Assembly (NCBI GenBank): GCA_947632375.1
Contig: CANRPF010000004.1
Span: 1-64,000, forward strand
Source: an uncultured Bacilli bacterium
GTDB lineage: Bacteria; Bacillota_I; Bacilli_A; RF39; UBA660
Direction of reading: 5' to 3'
DNA: 64,000 bases
Below are positions 42,994-51,259 of this stretch, piece by piece; the stretch's first letter is position 1; each line of letters opens with the position of its first letter. The notes under the pieces are model-generated. The model made no database searches and was not told the origin of the DNA. It saw nothing but the letters and a program-made list of their open reading frames with translations. The position numbers and the translations under genes were made by a program.

Positions 42994-44139
42994 TCATCCT
43001 TTCTTTTTATTTCGACATTCTTTACATATGCTATAATAGCCATCTTTACTTGTCTTATTTTTAGAAAAGAATCTATTATGCGCTAATTTAATTTGTCCAC
43101 ATCTACTACAACGTTTCCATTTACCTTTTTCAACCATAGTATAATGCCAAATTAAATAATCATCTTGAGCTTGTTCCGCAAGTAATTTAGGAATTTTATT
43201 GCGCCACAAGGAAGATATATATTCAACAGAATGTTTAATACCGTGCTTTTCATATAATAATTGTTGGATTTCTACATTTTGCTTACCGTCAATTTTATAA
43301 ATCAATAAATCATAATATAATGGATACTTGTCTTTTAATGTTTTTTCTATTAAATTATCTAAATCTTCCATCATAAAATAAGAATCACTCCAAAATTTGC
43401 CATAACTATCTTCTTTTAAACGAGAATAATTACACAAAAGAGCAGAAACATGTTTTGGGTCAAATAGTGTTATAATACCATCGCTTTTAACCTGTCCATC
43501 TTCTGTTATTGTCACATGCTCATTCATATTTAAACCAGAAAAACTTTTAGTCCCGTTAATAAAACACATGGGCTGCCGCGCGGAGTTCTTAATTACATAT
43601 TGGTCCTGCCGCATTTCAATAAGTTGTTTCTTTAATAAATACTTCTTTTTACCCATAGCTCTTTTCTCTTGTTCTTCTACAACTGAGATAGCTTCTCGTA
43701 ATTCTTTTAAAGCTGGTATAGAATCAATATCTTCTTGAGTGATACTAATTTTTGGCGTAAAAATTATGTTTTTATCATTAGCTATCATATTATATATACC
43801 ATCTTCACCATTCTCTAGCTGGCAAGCTAAGCCTTGGAAAGAAGTTTCCCGCTTATTAACAGTTATCATCCTATTGTCTGTTAATATCTTTTTCTGTTTC
43901 CGCTCTTCTTTATCCATGGCAAAAATAATATAATCAGCTAATATCTCTAAATATCTTGGGGTTAATTGCTCAGGAGGCGTTTCATCTATAATTAACTTAA
44001 CCAATTCATTTCGCTCTTTTGGGTCAGTTAAAGAGAAATCTAGTTTCCGCACTGGCTTAATATCTTCTTCTGCCATATGATTCTCTATTGTTTCCCCATC
44101 AAGAGCAAGAATGTCTTTTTCATCTTCTACATTTGTCAT
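42994..44139 (-). CDS. hypothetical packaging-region protein with C-terminal zinc finger
   Basis: C-terminus RCSRCGQIKLAHNRFFSKNKTSKDGYYSICKECRNKKKG; helix-turn-helix-like GKQNVEIQQLLYEKHGIKHSVEYISSLWR. Confidence 0.6.
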   Translation of the reverse strand: MTNVEDEKDILALDGETIENHMAEEDIKPVRKLDFSLTDPKERNELVKLIIDETPPEQLTPRYLEILADYIIFAMDKEERKQKKILTDNRMITVNKRETSFQGLACQLENGEDGIYNMIANDKNIIFTPKISITQEDIDSIPALKELREAISVVEEQEKRAMGKKKYLLKKQLIEMRQDQYVIKNSARQPMCFINGTKSFSGLNMNEHVTITEDGQVKSDGIITLFDPKHVSALLCNYSRLKEDSYGKFWSDSYFMMEDLDNLIEKTLKDKYPLYYDLLIYKIDGKQNVEIQQLLYEKHGIKHSVEYISSLWRNKIPKLLAEQAQDDYLIWHYTMVEKGKWKRCSRCGQIKLAHNRFFSKNKTSKDGYYSICKECRNKKKG

Positions 44140-44168
44140 AAAGGCTCTCCTTTCTACCCTATATTACC

Positions 44169-44197
44169 AGTATACCAAAAATTTTTTCTCTTGTCAA
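44169..44197 (-). promoter_or_regulatory. leftward promoter for the packaging/structural operon
   Basis: Minus strand TTGACA-N17-TATACT just upstream of 44139. Confidence 0.8.
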
Positions 44198-44209
44198 TTT
44201 TTACTTTAA

Positions 44210-44238
44210 TTGATTTTTCATTAAAAATTTGTTATAAT
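44210..44238 (+). promoter_or_regulatory. rightward promoter, divergent from 44169-44197
   Basis: TTGATT-N17-TATAAT. Confidence 0.7.
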
Positions 44239-44337
44239 ATTTATATAAGATAAAAACAAGAGAAAGGATAAAGGCGGCGACCGCCCCTCGAAGCGCTTTA
44301 TAGCTTACTGAGTGGCGTCTTACACCTCGGTTTCCGC

Positions 44338-44769
44338 GTGTTTAGTAGCAATCAAAAACTTGAAATTAGTGGTGAACTTAATTTTGGAGAGAGCTTATAT
44401 CAAGCATTAAAGTTTGGGCTTGAAAGGCATGGAGGTTATGCTGGTTATTCTATTGGACAGAGAAGATTGATATTTCAAATTGTTAAAGATAAATATTATG
44501 TGGGTTATATTTATCATAATATGCCAGTGCCAGAGGGTTGGCAAGAATATCAATTTGATTTTAGTGATTTTATTGTAGCTCAAATAATCGAACAATTTTT
44601 GCAAAAACAAGAATATCAACATGAAGATGCAGGAGATGGTTCTTATAATAAGGGCTTTTTAATGAAAGCTGTACCAGAATATATTTGTTTTGGACATGAT
44701 GGCGAAATAAAGAATCCTATTCATGCTATTCTTGTATTTGAACCATATACAGTATTTTATAGTAAATAG
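44338..44769 (+). CDS. hypothetical protein (start uncertain)
   Basis: 143-aa ORF. Confidence 0.6.
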   Translation: MFSSNQKLEISGELNFGESLYQALKFGLERHGGYAGYSIGQRRLIFQIVKDKYYVGYIYHNMPVPEGWQEYQFDFSDFIVAQIIEQFLQKQEYQHEDAGDGSYNKGFLMKAVPEYICFGHDGEIKNPIHAILVFEPYTVFYSK

Positions 44770-44782
44770 AGAGGATATAAAG

Positions 44783-45142
44783 ATGAAGGTTATTATAGCT
44801 GGTTCCCGCACCTTTGATAATTATGATTTATTATGTGAAACCATGGCTCATTTGTTAGATGACGGACTAGCTAGAGGCAGAGAAATTGAAATAGTATGCG
44901 GTGGTGCGAAGGGTGCAGATGCGTTAGGAGCGCGTTGGGCAAAAGAGTTTAATTATCCTATTAAATATTTTTTAGCAGATTGGAATAAATATGGTAAAGC
45001 TGCTGGGATTATAAGAAATAAACAAATGGGTGATTATGCTGATTATTTGATTGCCTTTTGGGATGGTAAAAGTAGAGGAACTAAGCATATGATTGAATAT
45101 ATGAAAAATGTTAATAAGCATGGGACGGTGATTATATGTTAA
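44783..45142 (+). CDS. SLOG-domain (DUF2493/YspA-like) protein
   Basis: MKVIIAGSRTFDNYDLL...EIVCGGAKGADALGARWAKEFNYPIKYFLADWNKYGKAAGIIRNKQM. Confidence 0.85.
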   Translation: MKVIIAGSRTFDNYDLLCETMAHLLDDGLARGREIEIVCGGAKGADALGARWAKEFNYPIKYFLADWNKYGKAAGIIRNKQMGDYADYLIAFWDGKSRGTKHMIEYMKNVNKHGTVIIC

Positions 45143-45330
45143 GATATAAATGTTATATATGTGATAAAAGAGTTGAGAGTGGGCTTGATTTAAGTGATAC
45201 TATATATATTCCAGAAGAAAATGGTAAGGATGTTGAGTATCAGGTATGTCCAGATTGTTCAAAAAAGTTTTTAAAACGATTGGCTAATGCAAAGAAAGAT
45301 ATTTTTCAGGAGATGATGAACAATGTTTAA
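45136..45330 (+). CDS. zinc-ribbon-like small protein A
   Basis: CYICDKR...CPDCSKKFLKRLANAK; overlaps neighbours. Confidence 0.7.
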   Translation: MLRYKCYICDKRVESGLDLSDTIYIPEENGKDVEYQVCPDCSKKFLKRLANAKKDIFQEMMNNV

Positions 45331-45532
45331 TAGAATGAAATGTTATGTTTGTGGAACTGATATAGAGATTCCAGACGAAGATTTGAAAAAAAATGTTGCT
45401 CAAGAACAATATGGCTTTCCTTGTAAATATTTTTTATGTGAAAAATGTTATAAATCATATGTAGAAAGAATTTCTGGTGTTACAGCGAAAACCTTGAGCC
45501 TAATGAAAGAATTTTACAAGCATAAAGAATAA
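45323..45532 (+). CDS. zinc-ribbon-like small protein B, paralogue of 45136..45330
   Basis: CYVCGTDI...CEKCYKSYVERISG. Confidence 0.7.
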   Translation: MFNRMKCYVCGTDIEIPDEDLKKNVAQEQYGFPCKYFLCEKCYKSYVERISGVTAKTLSLMKEFYKHKE

Positions 45533-45940
45533 CTATATTTTAATTTAAAATAATATATCGTATTTCAGTTTTGAAAATACATTTGGAGATTTTTTTGTCG
45601 AGGCAAAACCAGATTCACGCATCTTCAAACTAAAATCCCGAAATTATACCCCGGATACTTTCTATGCAAACACTGCGTAGAGTAGCATCATTCATCGACG
45701 TCGCGATGTCAAAGCACCGCCCTCTAAAGCTATAAAGAAGTAGTCAAAGCTCTTCAACAGATGCAGACAGTATGATAAGATAAGAATAATCACTTCATCA
45801 CAAGAGAATGATAAGTTATTCAATAAATCATTAACAATAATTTATTATAATTATTTATTTATTATAAACAATACATTTTGCTATTAGCATGCTACGCTGG
45901 CGCGCTGTGGGTCGCAGCGAGCCGAGGCATCTGATACTTA

Positions 45941-45982
45941 GCATGTTGCACAATTTTTCGCCAGAATTTTTGTGCAACATGC
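45941..45982. promoter_or_regulatory. operator-like palindrome GCATGTTGCACAA-N16-TTGTGCAACATGC
   Basis: Perfect 13-bp inverted repeat ending 3 nt before the -35 hexamer. Confidence 0.65.
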
Positions 45983-45985
45983 CTA

Positions 45986-46014
45986 TTGACGTTTTCCCGT
46001 AGGTGTGTTATACT
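45986..46014 (+). promoter_or_regulatory. promoter
   Basis: TTGACG-N17-TATACT. Confidence 0.7.
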
Positions 46015-46068
46015 ATACTCAAGATAAGAGGAGAGAATACATAAGAGTATACTAAAGGAGGTCACACC

Positions 46069-46221
46069 ATGGAGAAGATGTATACAAAGACATTCCGATA
46101 CAAAGGACAAATGATAAACTACTTTAATAAACTTAAAAAGAATCCTAATGTTACTTGCTTTGCTGGGTTCTTCTGTGACTGTGGTAGCTATGCTATACAC
46201 TATTGGTATACAAAGGCTTGA
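46069..46221 (+). CDS. small protein MEKMYTKTFRYKGQMINYFNKLKKNPNVTCFAGFFCDCGSYAIHYWYTKA
   Basis: 50-aa frame with SD aaaggaggt and dedicated promoter. Confidence 0.65.
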   Translation: MEKMYTKTFRYKGQMINYFNKLKKNPNVTCFAGFFCDCGSYAIHYWYTKA

Positions 46222-46246
46222 CAACATGATGATAATGTGTTATAAT
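46218..46246 (+). promoter_or_regulatory. promoter; -35 overlaps upstream stop codon
   Basis: TTGACA-N17-TATAAT. Confidence 0.85.
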
Positions 46247-46278
46247 AATAGTACAATAAGAAAGAGAGGAAACATGTT

Positions 46279-46551
46279 ATGATGATGAAGAAGTATCAAA
46301 TAACCTTGTATTGTACAACAGGAGAGTACAGACCTGTTAGTTGTATTATCATTAGAGACGCAGAGGAAATAACTAGAATAGGAGAACAGGCTTTTAAAGA
46401 TAAGCTGAAAAGAGATGGGATACAAAAGATATGCGCTCAGAGAAGCTGGGGTAAGGCTGATTTGTTAAGGTATCATTATACAAAGATGAAAATGAGAGAG
46501 TATGATGAACAAAAGATAAAAGAAGCAAGAGAAAAGAAAGAAAATAAATAA
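46279..46551 (+). CDS. hypothetical basic protein
   Basis: 90-aa ORF with promoter and RBS. Confidence 0.65.
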   Translation: MMMKKYQITLYCTTGEYRPVSCIIIRDAEEITRIGEQAFKDKLKRDGIQKICAQRSWGKADLLRYHYTKMKMREYDEQKIKEAREKKENK

Positions 46552-46566
46552 ACCTTTATTTTGGGA

Positions 46567-46613
46567 ACGCGGGAAGCGAGGTATGAAGCGCCATTGACCT
46601 TGCCTTCCCGCGT
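46567..46613. repeat. dispersed hairpin repeat, copy 1
   Basis: Perfect 10-bp ends ACGCGGGAAG/CTTCCCGCGT enclosing GAGGTATGAAGCGCC. Confidence 0.6.
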
Positions 46614-46619
46614 CTTTAC

Positions 46620-46648
46620 TTGAAATGTTTTAAAAATTTTGGTATAAT
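46620..46648 (+). promoter_or_regulatory. promoter
   Basis: TTGAAA-N17-TATAAT. Confidence 0.75.
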
Positions 46649-46683
46649 AATAGTATAAAAAGAATAGAGAAAGGAGCAAAACC

Positions 46684-46854
46684 ATGGGTAAGATAACTCT
46701 TGATGAAATGTCTGCTTTGCGTCTTGTGCTTAACTATGTTAGTGTAAAAGACTTGCTCACGTGTGCCATGACAGGCTTTGCAGAAAAGCAAGACACACGT
46801 TCACAAGATAATGCAGATGTTTGCTACAAAGCAATCAACTCATTCCTTGAATAA
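46684..46854 (+). CDS. small hypothetical protein MGKITLDEMSALRLVLNYVSVKDLLTCAMTGFAEKQDTRSQDNADVCYKAINSFLE
   Basis: 56-aa frame with promoter and RBS; below ORF-track length cutoff. Confidence 0.6.
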   Translation: MGKITLDEMSALRLVLNYVSVKDLLTCAMTGFAEKQDTRSQDNADVCYKAINSFLE

Positions 46855-47083
46855 CAGGGAGAGCGCCTACGGTCGTAGGTAGCTCGGTTCGCTCCATGTA
46901 ACATTAGTCCAGACTTTTCTTTTTGAGAGTCTGGGCTTTTTTGTCGTTAAGCGGGTTCCCGCATTTAATGCAAAGGTGTAAGCACGCGCACACGGTCGAG
47001 CCTAAGCCGTTTCCGCGCTTTAGTGTAGTACAGTAATAAATTGTTGAAGCAACAAAGATTTTAAAAAATTTTTAAAAAAACTC

Positions 47084-47112
47084 TTGACAACGTAAAACAA
47101 ATGTGTTAAGAT
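47084..47112 (+). promoter_or_regulatory. promoter
   Basis: TTGACA-N17-TAAGAT. Confidence 0.7.
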
Positions 47113-47144
47113 ATAATCAGAAAGAGGAAAGAGAGGAAAACAAA

Positions 47145-47351
47145 ATGAAGTTCTTAACCATTCAAGAGTATGAAAACATTAAGGTTTATGAATTAGATGA
47201 TACCACTTATAGAAAGATTGAAAGAGCATTTGTTTCAAGGCTCGGGGAAAGGGTAGGTAAGAGGATACTTGAAAGATACCTTGAAAAGAAAGTAAGCGAA
47301 CTTACTTGCCAGAGTTATGTTGATGTTATGTCACTCCTCACAATCCTGTGA
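47145..47351 (+). CDS. small hypothetical protein (MKFLTIQEYENIKVYELDD...)
   Basis: RBS-preceded ATG internal to listed ORF 47103..47351. Confidence 0.6.
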   Translation: MKFLTIQEYENIKVYELDDTTYRKIERAFVSRLGERVGKRILERYLEKKVSELTCQSYVDVMSLLTIL

Positions 47352-47379
47352 GGAGTTGACAAAAAATTTAAAAAAACTA

Positions 47380-47408
47380 TTGACAAATAAAGTTCTACGT
47401 GTTATAAT
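47380..47408 (+). promoter_or_regulatory. promoter
   Basis: TTGACA-N17-TATAAT. Confidence 0.85.
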
Positions 47409-47439
47409 TAAATTACAAAAAAGGAAAGGAAGAAAAACA

Positions 47440-47613
47440 ATGACATTAGAAGAAAAAATTGAAGTTGTAAAAATTCTGAAAGCGCAAGATGAGATTATTC
47501 AAAAACTAATTGCTGAAAGAGAAGCATTAAAAGCAAAATGTAGGGAAGCAAAATGTTATGAAGAAGTTTGGAAAATGTTATTCAGTGATTATGAAAGCCA
47601 CTTCCAATTTTAA
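47440..47613 (+). CDS. small coiled-coil protein (MTLEEKIEVVKILKAQDEIIQKL...)
   Basis: RBS-preceded ATG internal to listed ORF 47317..47613. Confidence 0.65.
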   Translation: MTLEEKIEVVKILKAQDEIIQKLIAEREALKAKCREAKCYEEVWKMLFSDYESHFQF

Positions 47614-47637
47614 AGCAGGTAATAAACCTGCTTTTTA
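47613..47637 (+). terminator. terminator
   Basis: AAAGCAGGTaataaACCTGCTTTTT. Confidence 0.75.
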
Positions 47638-47671
47638 ATTACCACCAAGCGCGGTCGCCGCTGCCCGAAAA

Positions 47672-47701
47672 ATTATATCACGTGTGAGGCAAGTTTGTCA
47701 A
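47672..47701 (-). promoter_or_regulatory. leftward promoter (divergent-pair module 1)
   Basis: Minus strand TTGACA-N18-TATAAT followed by GC hairpin GCGG-CGA-CCGC. Confidence 0.6.
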
Positions 47702-47767
47702 GAAGAAAATAAAAAAATTTTAAGTAATTATTTTTGCTCCCGAAATGAAAAAAATTTAAAAAAGTTG

Positions 47768-47796
47768 TTGACAAATACGTTTGTACGTGCTATAAT
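47768..47796 (+). promoter_or_regulatory. promoter
   Basis: TTGACA-N17-TATAAT. Confidence 0.85.
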
Positions 47797-47838
47797 GTAT
47801 TCAGAGTTAAGGAGAACAACAAAACAGGAGGAAACAAA

Positions 47839-47925
47839 ATGATGTGGGACGTGACTTGTGAAGAACTGTATTGGGCAGAGGCGGAGATAGAGGAACTTAT
47901 GAAGGAAATGAGTGAGAAGGCATAA
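47839..47925 (+). CDS. 28-aa microprotein MMWDVTCEELYWAEAEIEELMKEMSEKA
   Basis: Dedicated consensus promoter and SD (caggagg); no larger ORF. Confidence 0.5.
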   Translation: MMWDVTCEELYWAEAEIEELMKEMSEKA

Positions 47926-47960
47926 GCCTTCCGCTCCACCTTAAAAAAATAAAAAAGTTA

Positions 47961-47989
47961 TTGACAATATAAGAAAAAAGTGTTATAAT
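47961..47989 (+). promoter_or_regulatory. promoter
   Basis: TTGACA-N17-TATAAT. Confidence 0.85.
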
Positions 47990-48022
47990 AAATACAGAGT
48001 TAAGGAAAGAGAGGAATTTTAA

Positions 48023-48187
48023 ATGAGAGAGCAAGAAATGGAAAATATGGCTGAAAGACTTCAAGAGTTACTTAAGGAATGTGAAGAAAAAGGCTTTAAG
48101 GTAAGAGTATCTTCTTTGCTTAATGAGGGAGATGAAATCACTGAGGCGGTTACATCAATGGATTATACACAAATTACTTTGTGGTAA
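48023..48187 (+). CDS. 54-aa protein MREQEMENMAERLQELLKECEEKGFKVRVSSLLNEGDEITEAVTSMDYTQITLW
   Basis: Own promoter/RBS; resembles 53973..54152. Confidence 0.6.
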   Translation: MREQEMENMAERLQELLKECEEKGFKVRVSSLLNEGDEITEAVTSMDYTQITLW

Positions 48188-48190
48188 CTC

Positions 48191-48219
48191 TTGACAAATT
48201 AAAAGAAATATGCTATAAT
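48191..48219 (+). promoter_or_regulatory. promoter for structured RNA copy A
   Basis: TTGACA-N17-TATAAT. Confidence 0.85.
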
Positions 48220-48237
48220 AAATACAGAGTTAAGGAA

Positions 48238-48397
48238 AGCGGAATAAAAGCCCACTTCCAGCAGAAGGTGGCGACGGTGGAGAAGCCGAAGGCGCATAGT
48301 TGCCGCAGTAAGACCATGTAAGAACTTCTTCCGCTATATAAATAGTAGGGCAAAGACAACGCACAACCCTTGAAAGTGCGGGTGGACTGGACGAGGG
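48238..48397 (+). ncRNA. putative structured RNA (multi-pseudoknot), copy A, in 5' leader of 48423..48680
   Basis: Shares AAAGCCCNCUYCCAGCA, AAUAGUAGGGCAAARACAAC, CCCUUGAAAG and GUGGACUGGRCGAGGG with copy B; helices covary. Confidence 0.7.
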
Positions 48398-48422
48398 TAA
48401 AATAAACCAAAGGAGAAAAATA

Positions 48423-48680
48423 ATGAAAAGATTTTTTGTAACAATGTTGTTTCTAGTAGGTTTTGTTGGTTCTATGTTAATTGAAAATACTTATAATAGA
48501 ACCGCAAGAGTTTATAGTGTAAAGCATGGAGTAACAACCTTCGAGGATAAGACAGGCAACCTTTGGGAGTATGAAACTACAGATTTTGAACAGGACAGCG
48601 AAGTTATTTTGATTATGTTCACAAACCACACAGACAATAATATTCATGATGATGAAATTATAAAAGTAATGGTTAAATAA
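48423..48680 (+). CDS. small secreted/membrane protein
   Basis: 85-aa with N-terminal hydrophobic segment MKRFFVTMLFLVGFVGSMLIENTY. Confidence 0.7.
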   Translation: MKRFFVTMLFLVGFVGSMLIENTYNRTARVYSVKHGVTTFEDKTGNLWEYETTDFEQDSEVILIMFTNHTDNNIHDDEIIKVMVK

Positions 48681-48702
48681 GCAGGGCACAAACCCTGCTT
48701 TT
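48680..48702 (+). terminator. terminator
   Basis: AGCAGGGcacaaaCCCTGCTTTT. Confidence 0.7.
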
Positions 48703-48755
48703 CTTGCGGTCGGCGCGAGCACGTACGCTACTCTTCGTGCGAGCGCCGAGATTCT

Positions 48756-48784
48756 ATTATACCACGAGGCTAGCAATTTGTCAA
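48756..48784 (-). promoter_or_regulatory. leftward promoter (module 2) reading into GC hairpin 48711-48748
   Basis: Minus strand TTGACA-N17-TATAAT. Confidence 0.75.
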
Positions 48785-48828
48785 GAGAAAAATAAAAAAT
48801 ATTTTTTAAAAAATTTTTCCCAAAATGC

Positions 48829-48857
48829 TTGACAAGTTAGACTGGCCGTGCTATAAT
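48829..48857 (+). promoter_or_regulatory. promoter for structured RNA copy B
   Basis: TTGACA-N17-TATAAT. Confidence 0.85.
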
Positions 48858-48889
48858 GTATTTACAAGGTAAGGGAAAACCTCAAAATC

Positions 48890-49040
48890 CGACGGTGTAA
48901 AGCCCTCTCCCAGCAAGCGGTTATTAGTAAGTCCACGCAAAGTTGTGGCGAATCAAAGAAACATCAAAATCCGCTCCGTCGTTAATAGTAGGGCAAAAAC
49001 AACTTGTATCCCTTGAAAGCAAGTGTGGACTGGGCGAGGG
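48890..49040 (+). ncRNA. putative structured RNA (multi-pseudoknot), copy B, no adjacent ORF in its transcript start region
   Basis: See copy A; P1 CGACGG/CCGUCG, hairpin ACUUG...CAAGU with CCCUUG loop pairing to CGAGGG. Confidence 0.7.
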
Positions 49041-49057
49041 AATTTTAAAAAAAATGC

Positions 49058-49086
49058 TTGACATGTTTAACAAAAAGTGTTATAAT
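49058..49086 (+). promoter_or_regulatory. promoter
   Basis: TTGACA-N17-TATAAT. Confidence 0.85.
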
Positions 49087-49117
49087 AAGAGTATCAAAGG
49101 AAAAGGAGATAACAACA

Positions 49118-49279
49118 ATGACAAAGACTAGAGAAGCACTGATTGACGAAATGATTAGAATGTATGGTTTTGAAGCTGAAGAAACTATTGAATTTGCTGA
49201 ACTTGCGGAAAGTCTTCCCGCCTCTACTTTACATGACTACCTGTTAGAAGTTCTGGTTGATTGCCACAAGCATTTTTAA
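49118..49279 (+). CDS. small acidic protein (MTKTREALIDEMIRMYGFEAEETIEFAELAESL...)
   Basis: RBS-preceded ATG. Confidence 0.6.
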   Translation: MTKTREALIDEMIRMYGFEAEETIEFAELAESLPASTLHDYLLEVLVDCHKHF

Positions 49280-49287
49280 AAAAATGC

Positions 49288-49316
49288 TTGACAACGTATA
49301 GAAAAAATGGTATAAT
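49288..49316 (+). promoter_or_regulatory. promoter
   Basis: TTGACA-N17-TATAAT. Confidence 0.85.
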
Positions 49317-49347
49317 TAAACCATCAAAAGAAAAGGAGAAAATAAAT

Positions 49348-49563
49348 ATGAAAGAAAACATAAGGTACACAATTTGGATAGTAAAAAGGAATCAGCACCT
49401 GTACTTCAATAATGTAAAGGAAGCCTTTAGAACTTTCTATAAGCTGGCTAGACTTGGAGAGTCTGTATCACTCAGCGACAGAACTATGAAAAATATATTC
49501 CGGAGATGTCGAATGTCAGCAAATGACAAATATGAACAAGGCAAAATCAGATACTACAATTAG
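49348..49563 (+). CDS. small basic protein (MKENIRYTIWIVKRNQHLYFNNVKEAFRTFYKLARLGESVSL...)
   Basis: RBS-preceded ATG. Confidence 0.6.
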   Translation: MKENIRYTIWIVKRNQHLYFNNVKEAFRTFYKLARLGESVSLSDRTMKNIFRRCRMSANDKYEQGKIRYYN

Positions 49564-49751
49564 AAGGGCGGGAACGCCCTTTTTTCTACTATAGACCTTG
49601 CCCAAGATTCGGCGGGCCGCTTGTGCTCGGCACGGCCCGCTTCGCCACTTCGCCGCATTAAAGCGTAAAACTGTGGCGCTTTAGTCTGATAAAGTGGTAA
49701 CGTGATACTTCCCGAAATCAAAAAATTTTTTAAAAAATTTTCAAAAAATGC

Positions 49752-49780
49752 TTGACACCGTGCGCCCCATGTGCTATAAT
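49752..49780 (+). promoter_or_regulatory. promoter
   Basis: TTGACA-N17-TATAAT. Confidence 0.85.
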
Positions 49781-49811
49781 TAAACCATCAAGAGAGAGGA
49801 AGGTACAGACC

Positions 49812-50258
49812 ATGACAAAGGAAACTATGATTCGTAATTATCGGAAGTTCAGCGCGGCGGACAGCTATATCTTGGGATTCATCTATAAGCATGAGGTATA
49901 TATGGCAGAGGTTGAGGAAATAATGCCTCGTTTTATGCGGGTTGAGCATGAATCAAGTAAGCATGGCGGTTCTGCAAAACTTCAGTTAAGACTTACAAAA
50001 AAATATCAAGAACAGCTTATGAGAAAAGGCGCGGTTTGCTTAGGTTCAGAAGAAATTCTCAACGGTGAATATAACAAAGGTGTAGAATTTGAAAGAATTA
50101 TCAATGAAATAAATGGTAAAGATTTTAGAGGAAAAGATAATGTTCCGTTTTATATTGAGGGTGATTTAAATATCAATGGTAAAGAAGTCCAGGTTAAATT
50201 CAACGGTGCGCAAATTGTAGTTGAAAGAACTTTAAAAAATCTTCAGAAGCGGAAATAG
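49812..50258 (+). CDS. hypothetical protein
   Basis: 148-aa from RBS-preceded ATG (MTKETMIRNYRKFSAADSYILGFIYKHEVYMAEVEE...). Confidence 0.65.
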   Translation: MTKETMIRNYRKFSAADSYILGFIYKHEVYMAEVEEIMPRFMRVEHESSKHGGSAKLQLRLTKKYQEQLMRKGAVCLGSEEILNGEYNKGVEFERIINEINGKDFRGKDNVPFYIEGDLNINGKEVQVKFNGAQIVVERTLKNLQKRK

Positions 50259-50288
50259 AAATCCGCTTCTGAAAAAATAAAAAAACTA

Positions 50289-50317
50289 TTGACAAAATAA
50301 AATAAAAGTGTTATAAT
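50289..50317 (+). promoter_or_regulatory. promoter
   Basis: TTGACA-N17-TATAAT. Confidence 0.85.
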
Positions 50318-50349
50318 AAATATAGAAAAAAGGAAGAGAGGAAAACAAA

Positions 50350-50811
50350 ATGACAAAGGCTTTAGTTTTTGATATGGATGGCACTCTGGCAGACCTTTAT
50401 GGAGTGGATAATTGGTTAAATGAACTGAGAAGCGAAAATCCTCGCCCTTATGAGGTTGCTTGTCCGCTTTATAATATGGAAATCCTCAATGCGATTCTTG
50501 TAATCTTAAAAGAATGTGGTTGGGAAATTGTAATAACAAGTTGGTTAGCAAAGGAAGCTAGTAAAGAATATGATATGAAAGTTAGAGAAGCGAAAAAGGC
50601 TTGGCTTGAAAAATATAACTTCCCTTATGATGAAATTCATCTTGTAAAATATGGAACAACCAAAGCGGATTGCACTAGAAAAAAAGGTGGTTTTCAAATT
50701 CTGGTTGATGATAATGAAAAAGTCAGAAAAGGCTGGACATTAGGAGATACAATTAACGCTAATGAGGATATAATTCCTAGCTTGCTGGAGCTTTTGGGCG
50801 CGGAAGTGTAA
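50350..50811 (+). CDS. HAD-superfamily phosphatase-like protein
   Basis: FDMDGTLADLYG motif I, VITSW motif II, LVDDN motif IV. Confidence 0.85.
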   Translation: MTKALVFDMDGTLADLYGVDNWLNELRSENPRPYEVACPLYNMEILNAILVILKECGWEIVITSWLAKEASKEYDMKVREAKKAWLEKYNFPYDEIHLVKYGTTKADCTRKKGGFQILVDDNEKVRKGWTLGDTINANEDIIPSLLELLGAEV

Positions 50812-50840
50812 AAACTTCCGCCCCGTGCAAAAAAAAAGTA

Positions 50841-50869
50841 TTGACAAATAATTAAAATAATGCTATAAT
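50841..50869 (+). promoter_or_regulatory. promoter
   Basis: TTGACA-N17-TATAAT. Confidence 0.85.
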
Positions 50870-50894
50870 TAAACTATCAAAGGAGGAATGAAAG

Positions 50895-51110
50895 ATGTTT
50901 AAAAAGTTAGCTTATAAGATTGTATTAAATGATTTGAGTAAATGTGGAATGTTTGTTGGCAAATATGATGCTAGAAATGGCAAAGAAGATTTTATGTATG
51001 GTATTTCTACAGTAATGGAGAGTATAGCTTACCATGTGAGCGATAAAGTTGGGGACAACTTCTCTGATACCTTCATTAAAAACATGATAGCAAGTGAGGA
51101 CAGGGTTTGA
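50895..51110 (+). CDS. small hypothetical protein
   Basis: 71-aa ORF with RBS; stop overlaps terminator. Confidence 0.6.
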   Translation: MFKKLAYKIVLNDLSKCGMFVGKYDARNGKEDFMYGISTVMESIAYHVSDKVGDNFSDTFIKNMIASEDRV

Positions 51111-51172
51111 CCCCGTCCTTTTTATAAATGAAGCCGGCGGGGCGCGCACGTTCCTTGCGCGCCGAAAAATCC

Positions 51173-51201
51173 ATTATACCACACGCCGCCAATTTTGTCA
51201 A
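51173..51201 (-). promoter_or_regulatory. leftward promoter (module 3) reading into hairpin 51141-51163
   Basis: Minus strand TTGACA-N17-TATAAT; GGCGCGCA/TGCGCGCC hairpin immediately downstream. Confidence 0.75.
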
Positions 51202-51259
51202 GGGAAAAATGATAAAATAATTAACAAAAATAATTCCCGAAATTTGTGCATTTTGCCTA

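Noticed and set aside
45892-46227. 111-aa minus ORF
   Set aside because: Covers an operator, a promoter and the plus-strand gene 46069..46221; no supporting leftward promoter
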